From the NCBI GenBank assembly GCA_020796225.1, contig CM036761.1:32942928-33006927 (forward strand): a stretch of 64,000 nucleotides of DNA. The letters run 5' to 3'. This document shows, piece by piece, positions 33,110 through 43,439 of this stretch. The position numbers and the translations under genes are program-made. Source of the DNA: Arion vulgaris. Lineage: Eukaryota > Mollusca > Gastropoda > Stylommatophora > Arionidae. Below the pieces are notes generated by a model, which had not been told where the DNA came from, made no database searches, and was given only the letters and a program-made list of their open reading frames with translations. Position 1 is the stretch's first letter. Each line of letters begins with the position of its first letter.

Positions 33110-33137
<28 letters not shown>
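33110..33137. repeat. (ATTG)n microsatellite
   Basis: About seven perfect ATTG repeats, continuing imperfectly to about 33150. Confidence 0.9.
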
Positions 33138-33145
<8 letters not shown>

Positions 33146-33204
33146 TATTGATGGGAGTATCAACAATGCACGTTGATGAATAAAAATGTATGCCCCTATC
33201 TCCA

Positions 33205-33590
33205 TTTCACGCAGGAAGATCTCAGCTGCAGTAGACGAACTCCGTAGCATCAGAGAGGGTCTAAGATATAATTTTCTTGTATCGTGAAAGCTTGAGTAGA
33301 AATTTTGTTTTAATATTTGTACCTAATTTTGTCCAGGCAACAGGTTTCTTATCTTATCTCATGGACTCTTATCTTTTCTCACTATTCAATGGTAGTTTTA
33401 TGTACTCAATTGGAACACAGTACCTGCATCATATTGTGTTTATTTTTAGCAATAGGGCTAGGAACTCGATATCACCTACATTGAGGTCAGAGGTCTCTGA
33501 AAAAGATATCTCGATCGATCCATTAGGGAATGGACCAAGTACCTTTGCAACGAAAGCGGGAACTTTACCTACACGCCACAGAGGAAAATC
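33205..33590 (-). mobile_element. SINE H
   Basis: Reverse copy: GACGAACTCCGTAGCATCAG, GCTAGGAACTCGATATCACC, ACATTGAGGTCAGAGGTCTC, and a tRNA-like head (CTCTGTGGCGTGTAGGTAAA on the reverse strand). The B-box region is altered compared with 3.2 kb. Confidence 0.65.
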
Positions 33591-33934
33591 AATAATGGGA
33601 AGGAACTTCTGTCGCCCAGCGACCGCCTGTTTGAAGAGGACGTAGCAATTGATGATTAATCTATACAACGTTTGTAGGAAGTTAGAATCTAATGATGTAC
33701 AATTAGAACTAGACACACGAGAAGCAGAATGAGTAGTGTGTTTAACTAGCGAAGAGAGCCACTTTAGCTCAATCCATACAAGGAACCGTTATAATGGTGT
33801 ACAAATGTGCAACAATTACACCACCAGCCGATTTAGTAGCCTTTAACGCAGAACACTTTTTTTCTTTTCGTACTAAACCTTCCACGTTTTTATTGAACTT
33901 ATCTTCTTCTTCTTCTTGTTCACTGATGTTCAAT
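33591..33934. other. Unassigned
   Basis: No element recognised apart from a short TTC run near 33905. Confidence 0.35.
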
Positions 33935-34215
33935 GTCTACACAATGAGTCCGTTTCTCTGGATGTATGTTGTTGTGTTTGTTAGTTCATTAAGGCTTCCA
34001 AACAGCTTTGTATGCATGTCTGTCTCTGATGGCCAGTATTCTTTCTGCAGTTGATTCATTAGGTGACAATTTTGCAAGATGTTTTTGGCTGTCTGTGATG
34101 TCTGCCCACATTCGCATGTGGGTGATGGAACTAGTTTTAGTACGTGTATGTGCATGTTCAGTCTGATGTGTCCAGTTCTGAGTGGAAACAATGTCATCTG
34201 CCTTGCTCTATCTAA
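33935..34215 (-). mobile_element. LINE L7-type C-terminal fragment
   Basis: Reverse strand is open for about 90 codons: ARQMTLFPLRTGHIRLNMHI, SPTCECGQTSQTAKNILQNC, KEYWPSETDMHTKLFGSLNE. This is the RTGHxRLN + CxCG...(H)xLQxC ending of one group of non-LTR ORF2 proteins; the usual His before ILQ is Asn here. A (TA)n run borders it at 34219-34252. Confidence 0.8.
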
Positions 34216-34217
34216 AT

Positions 34218-34218
<1 letters not shown>

Positions 34219-34252
<34 letters not shown>
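34219..34252. repeat. (TA)n microsatellite
   Basis: About 17 TA repeats at the 5' side of the L7 fragment. Confidence 0.95.
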
Positions 34253-34253
<1 letters not shown>

Positions 34254-34314
34254 GTAACATGTAAAATGTATATATTAGTCTAATAACTACTAAAAATTAA
34301 ACAACTAAAAACAG

Positions 34315-34970
34315 TGTGGAATTGAACTGATAAGAAAACAAAGATCAGAATACTAAGAGCAAAAATATTCGCAGTGGTGACATACGGGAAGCATAGACAT
34401 TTAACAAGGCAGTGGGAAAACATACATATGATTTTGAATATAAGTGTTGCAGAATAGTCCTTGTATATCTTGGACAGAGAAGAGAACAAATAGATCTATC
34501 CAGAAAGAACTCAAATCAAAGAAAACTGGCTAATGCTACAAATATTAATGAGAAAAGTAAAGTATTTTGGATATATAAAGAGACACGAAGGGCTAGAGAA
34601 GACCATCATGGAAGTAGGCATCCTGGCAAAGAGGAGAAGATGAAGACCACGGAGAAGATGGATTTAAGATGTAACTGCTGGTGGTTTAAGCATGACGGCT
34701 GCATATTTTTTTATTTTTTTTTCAGATCAGAAGCACTGAGCTTATTAGCTTTCGGCTCGGTGCCATGGACATCGTAACTCTTCGGTTCGGTGCCACGAAC
34801 ACCGTAAATATGGGGAATCTGTGGCTTTTTCTGCCATCCGCGAATTGAACCGCACAACAGAGGGATAGTCACCGTAGTCCAACGCGCTACGAACACGTGG
34901 CAGACGGGCATAGGCGGGTATCTGGCCTATGATGAGAGAAATTCTGAATGTTGAGGTGGTAAAGTGAAAA
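34315..34970 (+). mobile_element. LINE L2, C-terminal fragment split by SINE B
   Basis: Forward strand encodes VYLGQRREQIDLSRKNS and then, after frame breaks, the GYIKRHEGLEKT- and RRWI-type blocks seen at 6.4 kb. At 34704 the match to L2 (CATGACGGCTGCA) stops, a SINE B follows, and L2 resumes at 34909 with TCTGGCCTATGATGAGAGAA. The SINE therefore landed in an existing LINE. Confidence 0.8.
34705..34908 (-). mobile_element. SINE B nested in LINE L2
   Basis: Poly-T, then CAGAAGCACTGAGC, GGCTCGGTGCCATGGACATC, GTAGTCCAACGCGCTACGAA. Somewhat more decayed than other B copies, with small deletions; no clear TSD beyond a few bases. Confidence 0.85.
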
Positions 34971-35041
34971 AGAGAGAAGAATGACATTATTTTTTGTTCT
35001 GCTCTAAACGCGAAAGACTTCACAGGCTAGCTAGAGAGAAA

Positions 35042-35042
<1 letters not shown>

Positions 35043-35069
<27 letters not shown>
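35043..35069. repeat. (GA)n microsatellite
   Basis: About 13 GA repeats followed by interrupted GAGA. Confidence 0.95.
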
Positions 35070-35077
<8 letters not shown>

Positions 35078-35084
35078 GGAGCAG

Positions 35085-35754
35085 CTACTGTGTAAGTGCT
35101 CTACCTCAACCTTTTTCGTTTAACCTTAACCTACCTGAAAGACATCAAACCCGTAGACCGTCAAGTTTGTTAAACTTTATATATCAAAGATATCCCCTAC
35201 CTAGAACTCTCTCAATACACAACAGAAAATCAATTATTAGAAAGGTTAATCAATACATATAACCGTGCTTGCAATTCTTTATATTTTTATTATGAAGAAC
35301 AACATTCACTCCGTATTGTCGAATATCGATTATTGCCAAACACAAGACGCATTTCCTACGGTAACGGAGAACAGTGGGGCAAGTATCCGAAGTTTTAAAC
35401 AAAATGCAAAACTTCTCTTAAAACATTTTTTATATCCCACCTTTCAGTGATTTTTAACTTGTCGTTCTCTGCTTTTTGCCATTAGGCAGCAGGTTTAACG
35501 AATGATCTGTTTTCGAGATTTTTATTAACCCTTTCACGCATAGGGCCCACTGTAGAGGACAACTACTATTTGTTCGTTTCATGGCTACACATGCGCGTTT
35601 TTTGTGACCTCTGACGCATTAAGTGTACTGCTAGGGACTAGCTGTAGACTATTGCCAGTGTCGTAAATGAAGTTGTACTTCTAATATGTAGTCAGGGTGG
35701 TGGAAAAGACGATGTTCAGCCCAGAATGCATGCATGAACTCGCCACCAAGTTAT
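35085..35754. other. Unassigned
   Basis: No SINE, LINE or array recognised in this 670-bp stretch. Confidence 0.35.
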
Positions 35755-35911
35755 GTGGGCATATGTGGCTTAGCGGTAATAAGTTCGATCACAACCCAGG
35801 CGTACCTGGTTCAGTTTGGAAGCAAATTTGTTTTCGTGGATTATTAGGAACGGTAACGCATTTTTCGGATCGCATTTCGTAAGAGGCGACTAAGGAGGTT
35901 GGGCTTTGGAG
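35755..35911 (+). mobile_element. Chimeric SINE: C head joined to A body fragment
   Basis: Starts as SINE C (TTCGATCACAACCCAGGCGT, ACCTGGTTCA, GGAAGCAAATTTGTTTTCGT). After about 35872 it continues CGTAAGAGGCGACTAAGGAG, which is SINE A sequence. Either template switching or a truncated insertion at the junction would explain this. Confidence 0.6.
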
Positions 35912-35957
35912 CTAGCTACCCCACACCGTAAAAAACACTAGATGGCTACAAACGGAG

Positions 35958-36115
35958 AATTCCATTCATGTGAAAATCTGATTCATGCAGCCTTAGCTGT
36001 GGTGTGTTTTACGTCACAATTTCAGCACCAGAGCTCCAAATGGTGCTGAAGATGTGACGTAAAGAAGACACCACAGCTAAGGCTGCATGAATCAGATTTT
36101 CACATGAATGGAATT
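35958..36115. repeat. Near-perfect hairpin, 73-bp arms and 10-bp loop
   Basis: Left arm 35958-36030 and right arm 36041-36115 are almost exact reverse complements. They run from AATTCCATTCATGTGAAAAT through ATTCATGCAGCCTTAGCTGT to CAGCACCA, with a few mismatches near the loop. Loop GAGCTCCAAA. Could be a foldback MITE, a replication-generated palindrome or a transcribed hairpin precursor; no TSD was seen. Confidence 0.85.
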
Positions 36116-36151
36116 TATGGGGAGATCTGGTACATTGGTGTGGGAGGTGAT

Positions 36152-36152
36152 C

Positions 36153-36188
<36 letters not shown>
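36152..36188. repeat. (GA)n microsatellite
   Basis: About 18 GA repeats. Confidence 0.95.
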
Positions 36189-36191
<3 letters not shown>

Positions 36192-36211
36192 AAAGTGGGA
36201 TCCTAACCGTT

Positions 36212-36422
36212 GTTACAATATATCAAGAAACAACTGGCCATATGATTCGGACATGTATCAATGCTACCACAAGACAGTCTCCCACAAAGGGCACTAGTAT
36301 TCAGATACAACAGCAACAGACTCAGAAGACGACCACGTAAACGATATATCGACGGAATATCCGAGGCACTAAGTTCCCACCTTGTACAAGGCGCATAATG
36401 AGTCTCGCTCCAGGTGTAACTT
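36212..36422 (+). mobile_element. LINE L10 3' end
   Basis: A single forward frame, with one stop in the W position, gives FGHVSMLPQDSLPQRALVFR, then RLRRRPRKRYIDGISEALSS and a stop after HLVQGA. GRPRKRxIDGI-type ending of a non-LTR ORF2. A SINE A abuts its 3' end. Confidence 0.7.
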
Positions 36423-36424
36423 TT

Positions 36425-36692
36425 TCTTCTTCATCTTTTTCCAACGGTCCAAATCGACCACTTGTTAACCACTCTTTGTGATGTGTATGTGATCTGAGCC
36501 TAAGAGCGATTGTAAGTTGTGTCAGTTATGTGTCTATAAGAAGGACAGTACATCCGATTTCTGCGACGCTTTTATTTACTAAGGTAGCTTCCCTAGGTCC
36601 CTACCTCAGTCGCCACTTACGACATACCTTATAGGTCGCCGTATTACTATTCTTTGCTTCCTCCTTCCATAGGCCCAGCAACACAAGTGTGG
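36425..36692 (-). mobile_element. SINE A
   Basis: Reverse copy with CTTCTTCATC, AAATCGACCACTTGTTAACC, TGATCTGAGCCTAAGAGCGA, AGTCGCCACTTACGACATAC and a GGCCCAGCAACACAAGTGTG end. Confidence 0.85.
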
Positions 36693-37248
36693 TCTCCTTT
36701 TTCGACCTGACACCGAAGGGCAAAACATGATTAGAGAATAGATAGATAGATCACATCAAGAAAGTCGGAATTGGTTAAAGACAAATTTGATATTTCAGAC
36801 GTTTCCAACTTGGCACTGTATTGCCCCTGCAGTTGTTACAACTTGCCTTACTTATTACTGTTTTCCTTACTTTTTGTCATTTTTAAAAACAATTTATTTT
36901 GATGTGTATAGATCGGAAAATAATTAGTGTTAAGTATTTGAGAATGAATTGGTCTATATATAGAAGGGCCGGAAAAATATGGATATCATTTGTTAAAATG
37001 ATTGAGAGAGGGATTCCGGGAAAGATATTGTACCAGTGCGACCATATTATATACATACACCAAACAGACACACACACACACACATACAAACACAACAGAA
37101 CACTTTTCATGCCGTGTGGTATAATGACTGTCACTGTGTTAAGACTGCACGTTTCTTCGACCATATTCCAACGACCTATCGTGTTCTTTGCATAAGCTCC
37201 TCGTTTGTTAAACCTTATACCATATCAATCGCTATATTATGCGCAGTT
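36693..37248. other. Unassigned, with short (CA)n
   Basis: A short (CA)n run at about 37070-37083. Otherwise nothing recognised. Confidence 0.35.
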
Positions 37249-37480
37249 ACCAGTTGATGAAATATTTTGAACACATTAAACACCACAGTCGTCTGGAGAG
37301 AAAGGTAATGGAAGGCATGGTTCCTGGAAAACGAAGCAGGGGACAACAAAGATGAAGGTGACAGCAGGACATCACAGAAACCTTGCACATAACGCTAGAA
37401 GAGGCAGGAGAACTTACAAGAGACACAGAGCTTTTCAGGCGGGCTATGATGAATGCGACGTTCCGCAAGGGACATGCTAC
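37249..37480 (+). mobile_element. LINE L2-like C-terminal fragment
   Basis: Forward strand reads LMKYFEHIKHHSRLERKVME, GMVPGKRSRGQQR, then after frame changes DITETLHITLEEAGELTRDT and ELFRRAMMNATFRKGHAT. Same architecture as L2 but a distinct subfamily. Confidence 0.7.
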
Positions 37481-37558
37481 TACTACCAGTTGATGAATAT
37501 TTACTATTTATTCTCTGTTGTAAATACGAGTTACATGTCTTGTATATTTCTATATTCA

Positions 37559-37840
37559 ACTGTTATAAGAAAGAGAAGATGGAGATATGTTGGACACACC
37601 TTGATTAGAAATGATCAAAGAATATCAAAGCAAGCATTGAAGTGGGATGCAAAGGGTTCAAGAAAGAGAGGACGACCTACGGAGACCCTGAAATAAACTT
37701 AACTGAGAGATTCAAGAAATATCGGTCTCAGTTCCATGGACGAGATTGAGCGAGTTGCCCAGGATAGAGCGGTATGGAAAAATTACTTGCAGGCCCTATG
37801 TAAAGTATAAGGATAAGAGAAGAATTATTATTATTATATT
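37559..37840 (+). mobile_element. LINE L3 3' end
   Basis: Opens with IRKRRWRYVGHTLIRNDQRI, SKQALKWDAKGSRKRGRPTE, stops early, then ends TATGTAAAGTATAAGGATAA and (TTA)n. Close to the copies at 13345 and 56186. Confidence 0.8.
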
Positions 37841-37944
37841 TCTATATTAAGATATAACAATAAGAAGTGGTTACTTCCGTGTTCGCAGAAAATGTATGAA
37901 GTTCACCAAATATAATTTTTCTATTTATGATATATCCTGCAAGA

Positions 37945-38112
37945 TTGTCCTCTTCTGTGTGAGCTGAGAAGCAACATGTGGTCACACCCAGTCCACCTGA
38001 AAACTAAGCTTTGGGAAACCTGACAGACCTGAAGCTGTCTGCCCAGTTTTTGGTCCACAGTAAATTAAGCGCATGACCAGAGATCGCTGAAGAAGAAGAA
38101 GAAGAAGAAGAA
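37945..38112 (+). mobile_element. LINE L7 3' end with (GAA)n tail
   Basis: Forward CAGTCCACCTGAAAACTAAG, CTTTGGGAAACCTGACAGAC, CAGTTTTTGGTCCACAGTAA, ATCGCTGAAGAAGAAGAAG. Matches the complement of 23762-23910. The 3' tail is (GAA)n, like SINE A. Confidence 0.7.
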
Positions 38113-38164
38113 TTTATGATATATCTTACAGTAGTGTTTGTCCATATTCTGTTCAAAATGGCCG

Positions 38165-38404
38165 TTCTTCTTCTCCGAACGTTCCATGTCGACTACATTT
38201 TAAGCACTATTTGTGATCTGAGCCTAAGGTTGTATTTTGTACCAGTTATGCGCAAACAAGTAGGCAAGCACATCCGATTTCTGCGACACTTTTTATTTAC
38301 TAGGGTACCTTCCTAGGCCCTTACCTCAGTCGCCTCTTACGACATGCCTTGTAGGTCACAGTGGTACTATTCTTTGCTCCTATTGCGAGCTCCGGCGACG
38401 AACA
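38165..38404 (-). mobile_element. SINE A
   Basis: Reverse copy with a partial internal deletion: TTCTTCTTCTCCGAACGTTC, GTGATCTGAGCCTAAG, ACTTTTTATTTACTAGGGTA, CTCAGTCGCCTCTTACGACA and a GAGCTCCGGCGACGAACAG end. Confidence 0.85.
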
Positions 38405-38534
38405 GACCTATTGACCATTCAAGACAATTATAAATGTGTGTGACCATTATCCAAGTGGCATTTCTAACCAGAACTGAATATGTTCCATCTAGACATATTG
38501 TGCCATCGTGAAATCAGCATGTGACTGCATCAGA

Positions 38535-39490
38535 TGTATGCAGATCAAGCATGTAGGACTGCAGATCAAGCATGTATAGGACTGCAGATCAAGCATGTAG
38601 GACTCAGATCAACATGGACTCAGATCAAGCATGTAGGACTGCAGATCAAGCATGTAGACTGCAGATCAAGACTAGTAGTGAGACTGCAGATCACATGATC
38701 ATCAAGATGTAGAGAAACTGCAGATCAGCAGTAGACTGAATCAAGCATGTAGGACTGCGATCAGCATGACTGCAGATCAAGCATGCAGATCCAAGGACTG
38801 CAGATCAAGCATGTAGGACTTCATCAAGATGTAGACTGCAGATCAAGCATGTAAGACTGCAGATCAAGCATGTAGGACTGCATCAAGATGTAGACTGCAG
38901 ATCAAGCATGTAAGACTGCAGATCAAGCATGTAGGACTGCAGATCAAGCATGTAGGACTGCAGATCAAGCATGTAGGACTGCAGATCAAGCATGGACTGC
39001 AGATCAAGCATGTGACTGCAGATCAAGCATGTAGGACTGCAGATGATCAACGCATAGTAGGACTGCAGATCAAGCATGTAGGACTGCAGATCAACATGAG
39101 GACTGCAGTCAAGCATGTAGACTGCAGATCAAGCATGTAGGACTGCAGATCAAGCATGTAGGACTGCAGATCAAGCATGTAGGACTGCAGATCAAGCATG
39201 TAGGACTGCAGATCAAGCGATGTCAGCTGACTGCAGATCAAGCATGTAGGACTGCAGATCACATGTGACTATAGCATGAGGACTGCAGATCAAGCATGTA
39301 GGACTGAAGATCAAGCATGTAGGACTGCAGATCAATTGCATGTACATGGACTGACATGGATCCACAGTGCATGTAGAGACTGCAGATCAAGCATGTAGGA
39401 CTGCAGATCAAGCATGTAGGACTGTAGATCAAGCATGTAGGACTGCAGATCAAGCATGTAGCACTGCAGATCAAGCATGTAGGACTGCAT
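38535..39490. repeat. 21-bp minisatellite, ~45 copies, patchily deletion-rich
   Basis: Unit GACTGCAGATCAAGCATGTAG. Clean runs (39118-39215, 39390-39480) alternate with zones full of short deletions (38600-38790, 39240-39370). Confidence 0.95.
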
Positions 39491-39666
39491 TTTAACATTC
39501 CATTAGCCAACACATAACATATTTTCGTTGCACAACTTGAAACCGGAAACCTGTCTTCAAATTTGTCTGAGCCTTCTATTTAACCTTCTGAATTTGTGTA
39601 TCCCACTCATCTCCTTGAATTTGTAATCGATACCAAATAGATCTATTCAGATTCAAGAAACTAGAC

Positions 39667-40509
39667 TAGGGATCCTCAAGCACAGGATTACTACGGACCC
39701 CATTTAAATACATTTTGCTGCAACGGACCCTCAAATGTTTCTATATATGAACGGACCCTCAAATGTTTCTATATATGAACGGACCCTCAAATGTTTCTAT
39801 ATATGAACGGACCCTCAAATGTTTCTATATATGAACGGACCCTCAAATGTTTCTATATATGAACGGACCCTCAAATGTTTCTATATATGAACGGACCCTC
39901 AAATATTTCTATATATGAACGGACCCTCAAATGTTTCTATATATGAACGGACCTCAAATGTTTCTATATGAAGGGACCTCAAATGTTTCTATTATGAACG
40001 GACCTCAAATGTTTCTATATTGACGGACCCTCAAATGTTTCTATATGAACGGACCCTCAAATTTTCTATATATGAACGGACCTCAAATATTTCTATATGA
40101 ACGGACCTCAAATGTTTCAATTGAACGGACCTCAAATGTTCTATTATGAACGGACCCTCAATGTTTCTATATATGAACGGACCTCAAATGTTTCTATATG
40201 ACGGACCCTCAAATGTTTCTATATATGAACGGACCCTCAAATGTTTCTATATATGAACGGACCCTCAAATGTTTCTATATATGAACGGACCCTCAAATGT
40301 TTCTATATATGAACGGACCCTCAAATGTTTCTATATATGAACGGACCCTCAAATGTTTCTATATATGAACATTTTCTACCGATGAAGTTGTTACTATTAC
40401 ATTATTTCTTCACGTATTTGAGACCCCCTCCCTGTGAGTACCTCCCGAACCCCCTCCCTCCTTTCCAACTTCTTACCGGGGTCCGCCGACCCAATTTTGG
40501 GAAACGCTG
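39667..40509. mobile_element. hAT-like element (Z-related) swollen by a minisatellite
   Basis: Left end TAGGGATCCTCAAGCACAGG, right end CAATTTTGGGAAACGCTG, as in family Z. Flanked by AACTAGAC (39659-39666) and ATCTAGAC (40510-40517), an 8-bp duplication with one mismatch. Interior is mostly a 28-bp array seeded at the left ACGGACCCCATTTAAAT. Confidence 0.7.
39719..40370. repeat. 28-bp minisatellite, ~23 copies
   Basis: Unit AACGGACCCTCAAATGTTTC TATATATG. Copies at both edges are near identical; copies at about 39950-40205 have many single-base losses. Confidence 0.95.
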
Positions 40510-40517
40510 ATCTAGAC

Positions 40518-41504
40518 CAAGGATCCTCAATGTAGTCAATTTCGACCGTTCATTCCGCCCTCGTCTGTCCAATCCCACCCCCTTAAGATGTTTTTAAAAA
40601 TTGTAATTTAACCTAAAAGCAGTTTTAATTGCTGTTTTCAAATTTACGTGGCTGTGTGGAAGATTGTTTTTGTGATTGATTGTTCTTGAAATTGATTGTT
40701 CTTGTGATTGATTGTTCTTGCGCTGAACCTGTGTTTGCTAACTTGTCTGTAACGGAGATTTTTCAAGCGTATCTGAATGTCCAGGGATTCATTGTATAGC
40801 TATTGTTATGTCATGAAAAGTGATGAAGCTGGTCAACATCTAGGGCTTGTTGTAAAAGTTTACATTTACAATGTTTACTATTCTCTAAAGCTTGATGAAG
40901 CAGGCATTGCGTCTACAAAAGGGTATTATGTTTTAAGCTTTTGATGCAAGGACATCAAACGCGGTTTCAAGAGGTTCCACATTTATTCATATTTCACATT
41001 CAGTAGTTAATGCTGATTTCATAGCTTTACTACTGATGCGTAAGACTTTGTTCTATACTCTGTCTGTGGATTCAAGATTTGTCTTTGAACAAATTGTTAA
41101 AAGCGCATTGTTCTCTACTGCAACCAGAATGCAACACGATATAAGTCTCTCAGAGCATGTTTACTTGACGTCCATGTTATGCCAACACTAACAGTTATAC
41201 TTGTTCTTTGCACGGAAATTTATATTAAATTACTTGTAATGTTGAACACTTTTAAAGTTACATTTGTTATCCTTTACCGCTGATCTTCCAAGTCGTTCCT
41301 CTTTAGTATCCTCAACAATCGCCTCTGACGCTTGTAGTCCAGCCTAATAACTATTTTTTCCTCCTCTGTCTCCATGTTTCTGGTCTTCACTTTTCTTTTC
41401 TTATCATTTCCCAACTGCATATCTCTAACTTTATTAGTTTCGATAGATCTACAAAATTGTATCATTTCCGAAATTTTTAAGTCCCAAACAATGCGAGACT
41501 GAGT
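40518..41504. other. Unassigned; possible second hAT-like end at left
   Basis: AAGGATCCTCAATGTAG at about 40518 echoes the left end of the preceding hAT-like element. Three short TGATTGTTCTTG repeats lie at about 40673-40723. No further element recognised. Confidence 0.35.
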
Positions 41505-41520
41505 ATATTAAAGAAATATT

Positions 41521-41727
41521 CGCCCGCGTGCCCAGCGTGTTCGTAGCGCGTTGGACTACGGGTGACTAGTCCTCTGTAAGTGCGGGTTCAACTCCGCGGA
41601 CTGGCAGAAAAGCTACCGGTTCCCCAGATTTACGGTGTTCGTGGCACCGAGCCCAAAGGTTACGATGTCCATGACACCGAGCCGAAGAGCTTTCAGCTCA
41701 AGTGCTTCTGGATCGAAGAAAAAAAAA
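41521..41727 (+). mobile_element. SINE B, complete with TSD
   Basis: A box TAGCGCGTTGG, B box GGGTTCAACTCCG, paired CACCGAGCC motifs, poly-A. Flanks share ATATTAAAGA(A)ATAT (about 41505-41519 and 41728-41740), an imperfect target duplication. Nearly identical to the copy at 12985. Confidence 0.9.
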
Positions 41728-41844
41728 ATATTAAAGATATATGCCCCGTCCCCAGCTAAAATGACAATTGACAAATTGAATTTATTCAGATTATAAACTT
41801 ACCGAATGGTGAACAGATGTGTTTTTTTTTAAATAATTGGCCTT

Positions 41845-41935
41845 ACCTTGAATCAAACACGGGTCTACCACATGGGAGACTGCGCTTCTATCAATTCGAC
41901 CACACGCACGTCTAAGTTATGTTCAAACACGTTAT
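41845..41935 (-). mobile_element. tRNA-like SINE head, unassigned family
   Basis: The reverse strand reads GTGTGGTCGAATTGATAGAA (A-box-like) and CCGTGTTTGATTCAAGG (B-box-like) about 40 bp apart. No folded tRNA is evident, so a SINE remnant is more likely than a tRNA gene. Confidence 0.4.
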
Positions 41936-42459
41936 AATAATAATCACCATCATCGCTTTAACATGTGACCGGCAAGATGAAACATGAATACACATTTTTG
42001 GGATATCAATTTTCATGACCATCTCGTTAAGTTAGAATTTAGATATAGAAATGAACCAATAGTCCGGTTTTATAATTTTTACATCTTCCCATCTATGAAA
42101 GCTACCCTCCTGTCAAATTTCAATTCCGTAGGATGTCCACATGTCTTCAATTAAAGTCAACAGACATACACACAATTTTGTTACGGTTATTTTTAAATAT
42201 ATAGATGCCTTTTCTATAGATGTAATATGTACACTACTTTTTTCATTATATTCTCATCATGATACTTGAGATTCACTTACGAATCAAATGTTAATCCAAT
42301 ATATGTGGAATGTTATTGTCTTATCATTTCTTGTTTGTCTGGTTTTAATGTAATCTTTTGTTTGGCAACTTTTGTCGCTATTAGTGAACATTATATGCAT
42401 TGTGTTTGCACAGTGTTTCTTCAGACTCCATGTCAGGCTGAAGTCAAGCAAGCGCTGTC
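41936..42459. other. Unassigned
   Basis: No element recognised. Confidence 0.35.
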
Positions 42460-43020
42460 GTATTCAAGTGGAGCAATCGGTAATTACCAGAAGCGATGTC
42501 GTATTCAAATGATAATGTGGGAAGAGATTAACTACACTGTTGTATTCAAGTGGTAAAGTGGGGAATAGACTAGAAACACTTTTTTATTCAAGTGGAAAAA
42601 TGGGGAATAGACTAGAAACACTCTTTTATTCAAGTGGTAAAATGGGGAATAGACTAGAAACGCTCTTGTATTCAGGTGGAAAAATGGGGAATAGACTAGA
42701 AACGCTCTTGTATTCATGTATTCAGGTGGAAAAATGGGGAATAGACTAGAAACACTCTTTTATTCAAGTGGAAAAATAGGGAAGAGACTAGACACGTTCT
42801 TTTATTCAAGTGGAAAAATAGGGAACAGACTAGAAATGCTCTTGTATTCAAGTGGTAAAGTGGGAAGAGACTAGAAATGCTCTTTTATTCAAGTGGAAAA
42901 ATAGGGAATAAACTAGAAACGCTCTTGTATTCAAGTGTTAAAGTGGGGAAAAGACTAGAAACATTATCGCTTTCAAGCATTGCAATCAGAAAAGACAAGA
43001 AACGCTTTTGTATTCAAGAA
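42460..43020. repeat. 42-bp minisatellite, ~12 copies
   Basis: Unit contains ATTCAAGTGGAAAAATGGGG, AATAGACTAGAAACGCTCTT, GT. Edge copies are more diverged than central ones, the usual pattern of unequal exchange. Confidence 0.9.
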
Positions 43021-43439
43021 GTACGATTGGAAGAGATTTGCAAAGACATTTCCCTGTCTAGGCACTTCGCATTCGACCCAGCTGAAAATAGTACATGACT
43101 TGCTGATTTAAAGATAGAAGCTCAGACACTTGCAATCAATATCGTACTGTTCCACTGTCAGACTTCCTGAAAAAAAGGAACAGTGTCCAATGAGCACTTT
43201 TCCAATTAGAGACTGCCAGATTCAGCTTCGTGAAAAGTTGACTTGTCCGTAGAAGGGAGCAATGTGTTGTCATGATCCACTACTGCAGAACACATTCTAA
43301 GAGATAAAACAAACCAGATTCTTTGATTTTAGAGAAACAATTCATAGATTTCATCCGAGTAGAAATCTATGTACCCAGTGATATTTGCATAAATCATATG
43401 TGTTGATGTCTCCATAGCATAAACAGAAACGTTTCATAA
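43021..43439. other. Unassigned
   Basis: No element recognised between the 42-bp and 50-bp arrays. Confidence 0.35.

Noticed and set aside
38535..39513. Reverse frames rich in LDLQSYM repeats
   Set aside because: Produced by the 21-bp array; frames shift at every deletion.
41274..41465. A 63-codon charged reverse frame
   Set aside because: Composition is suggestive of a helical segment but there is no domain, neighbour or repeat support.
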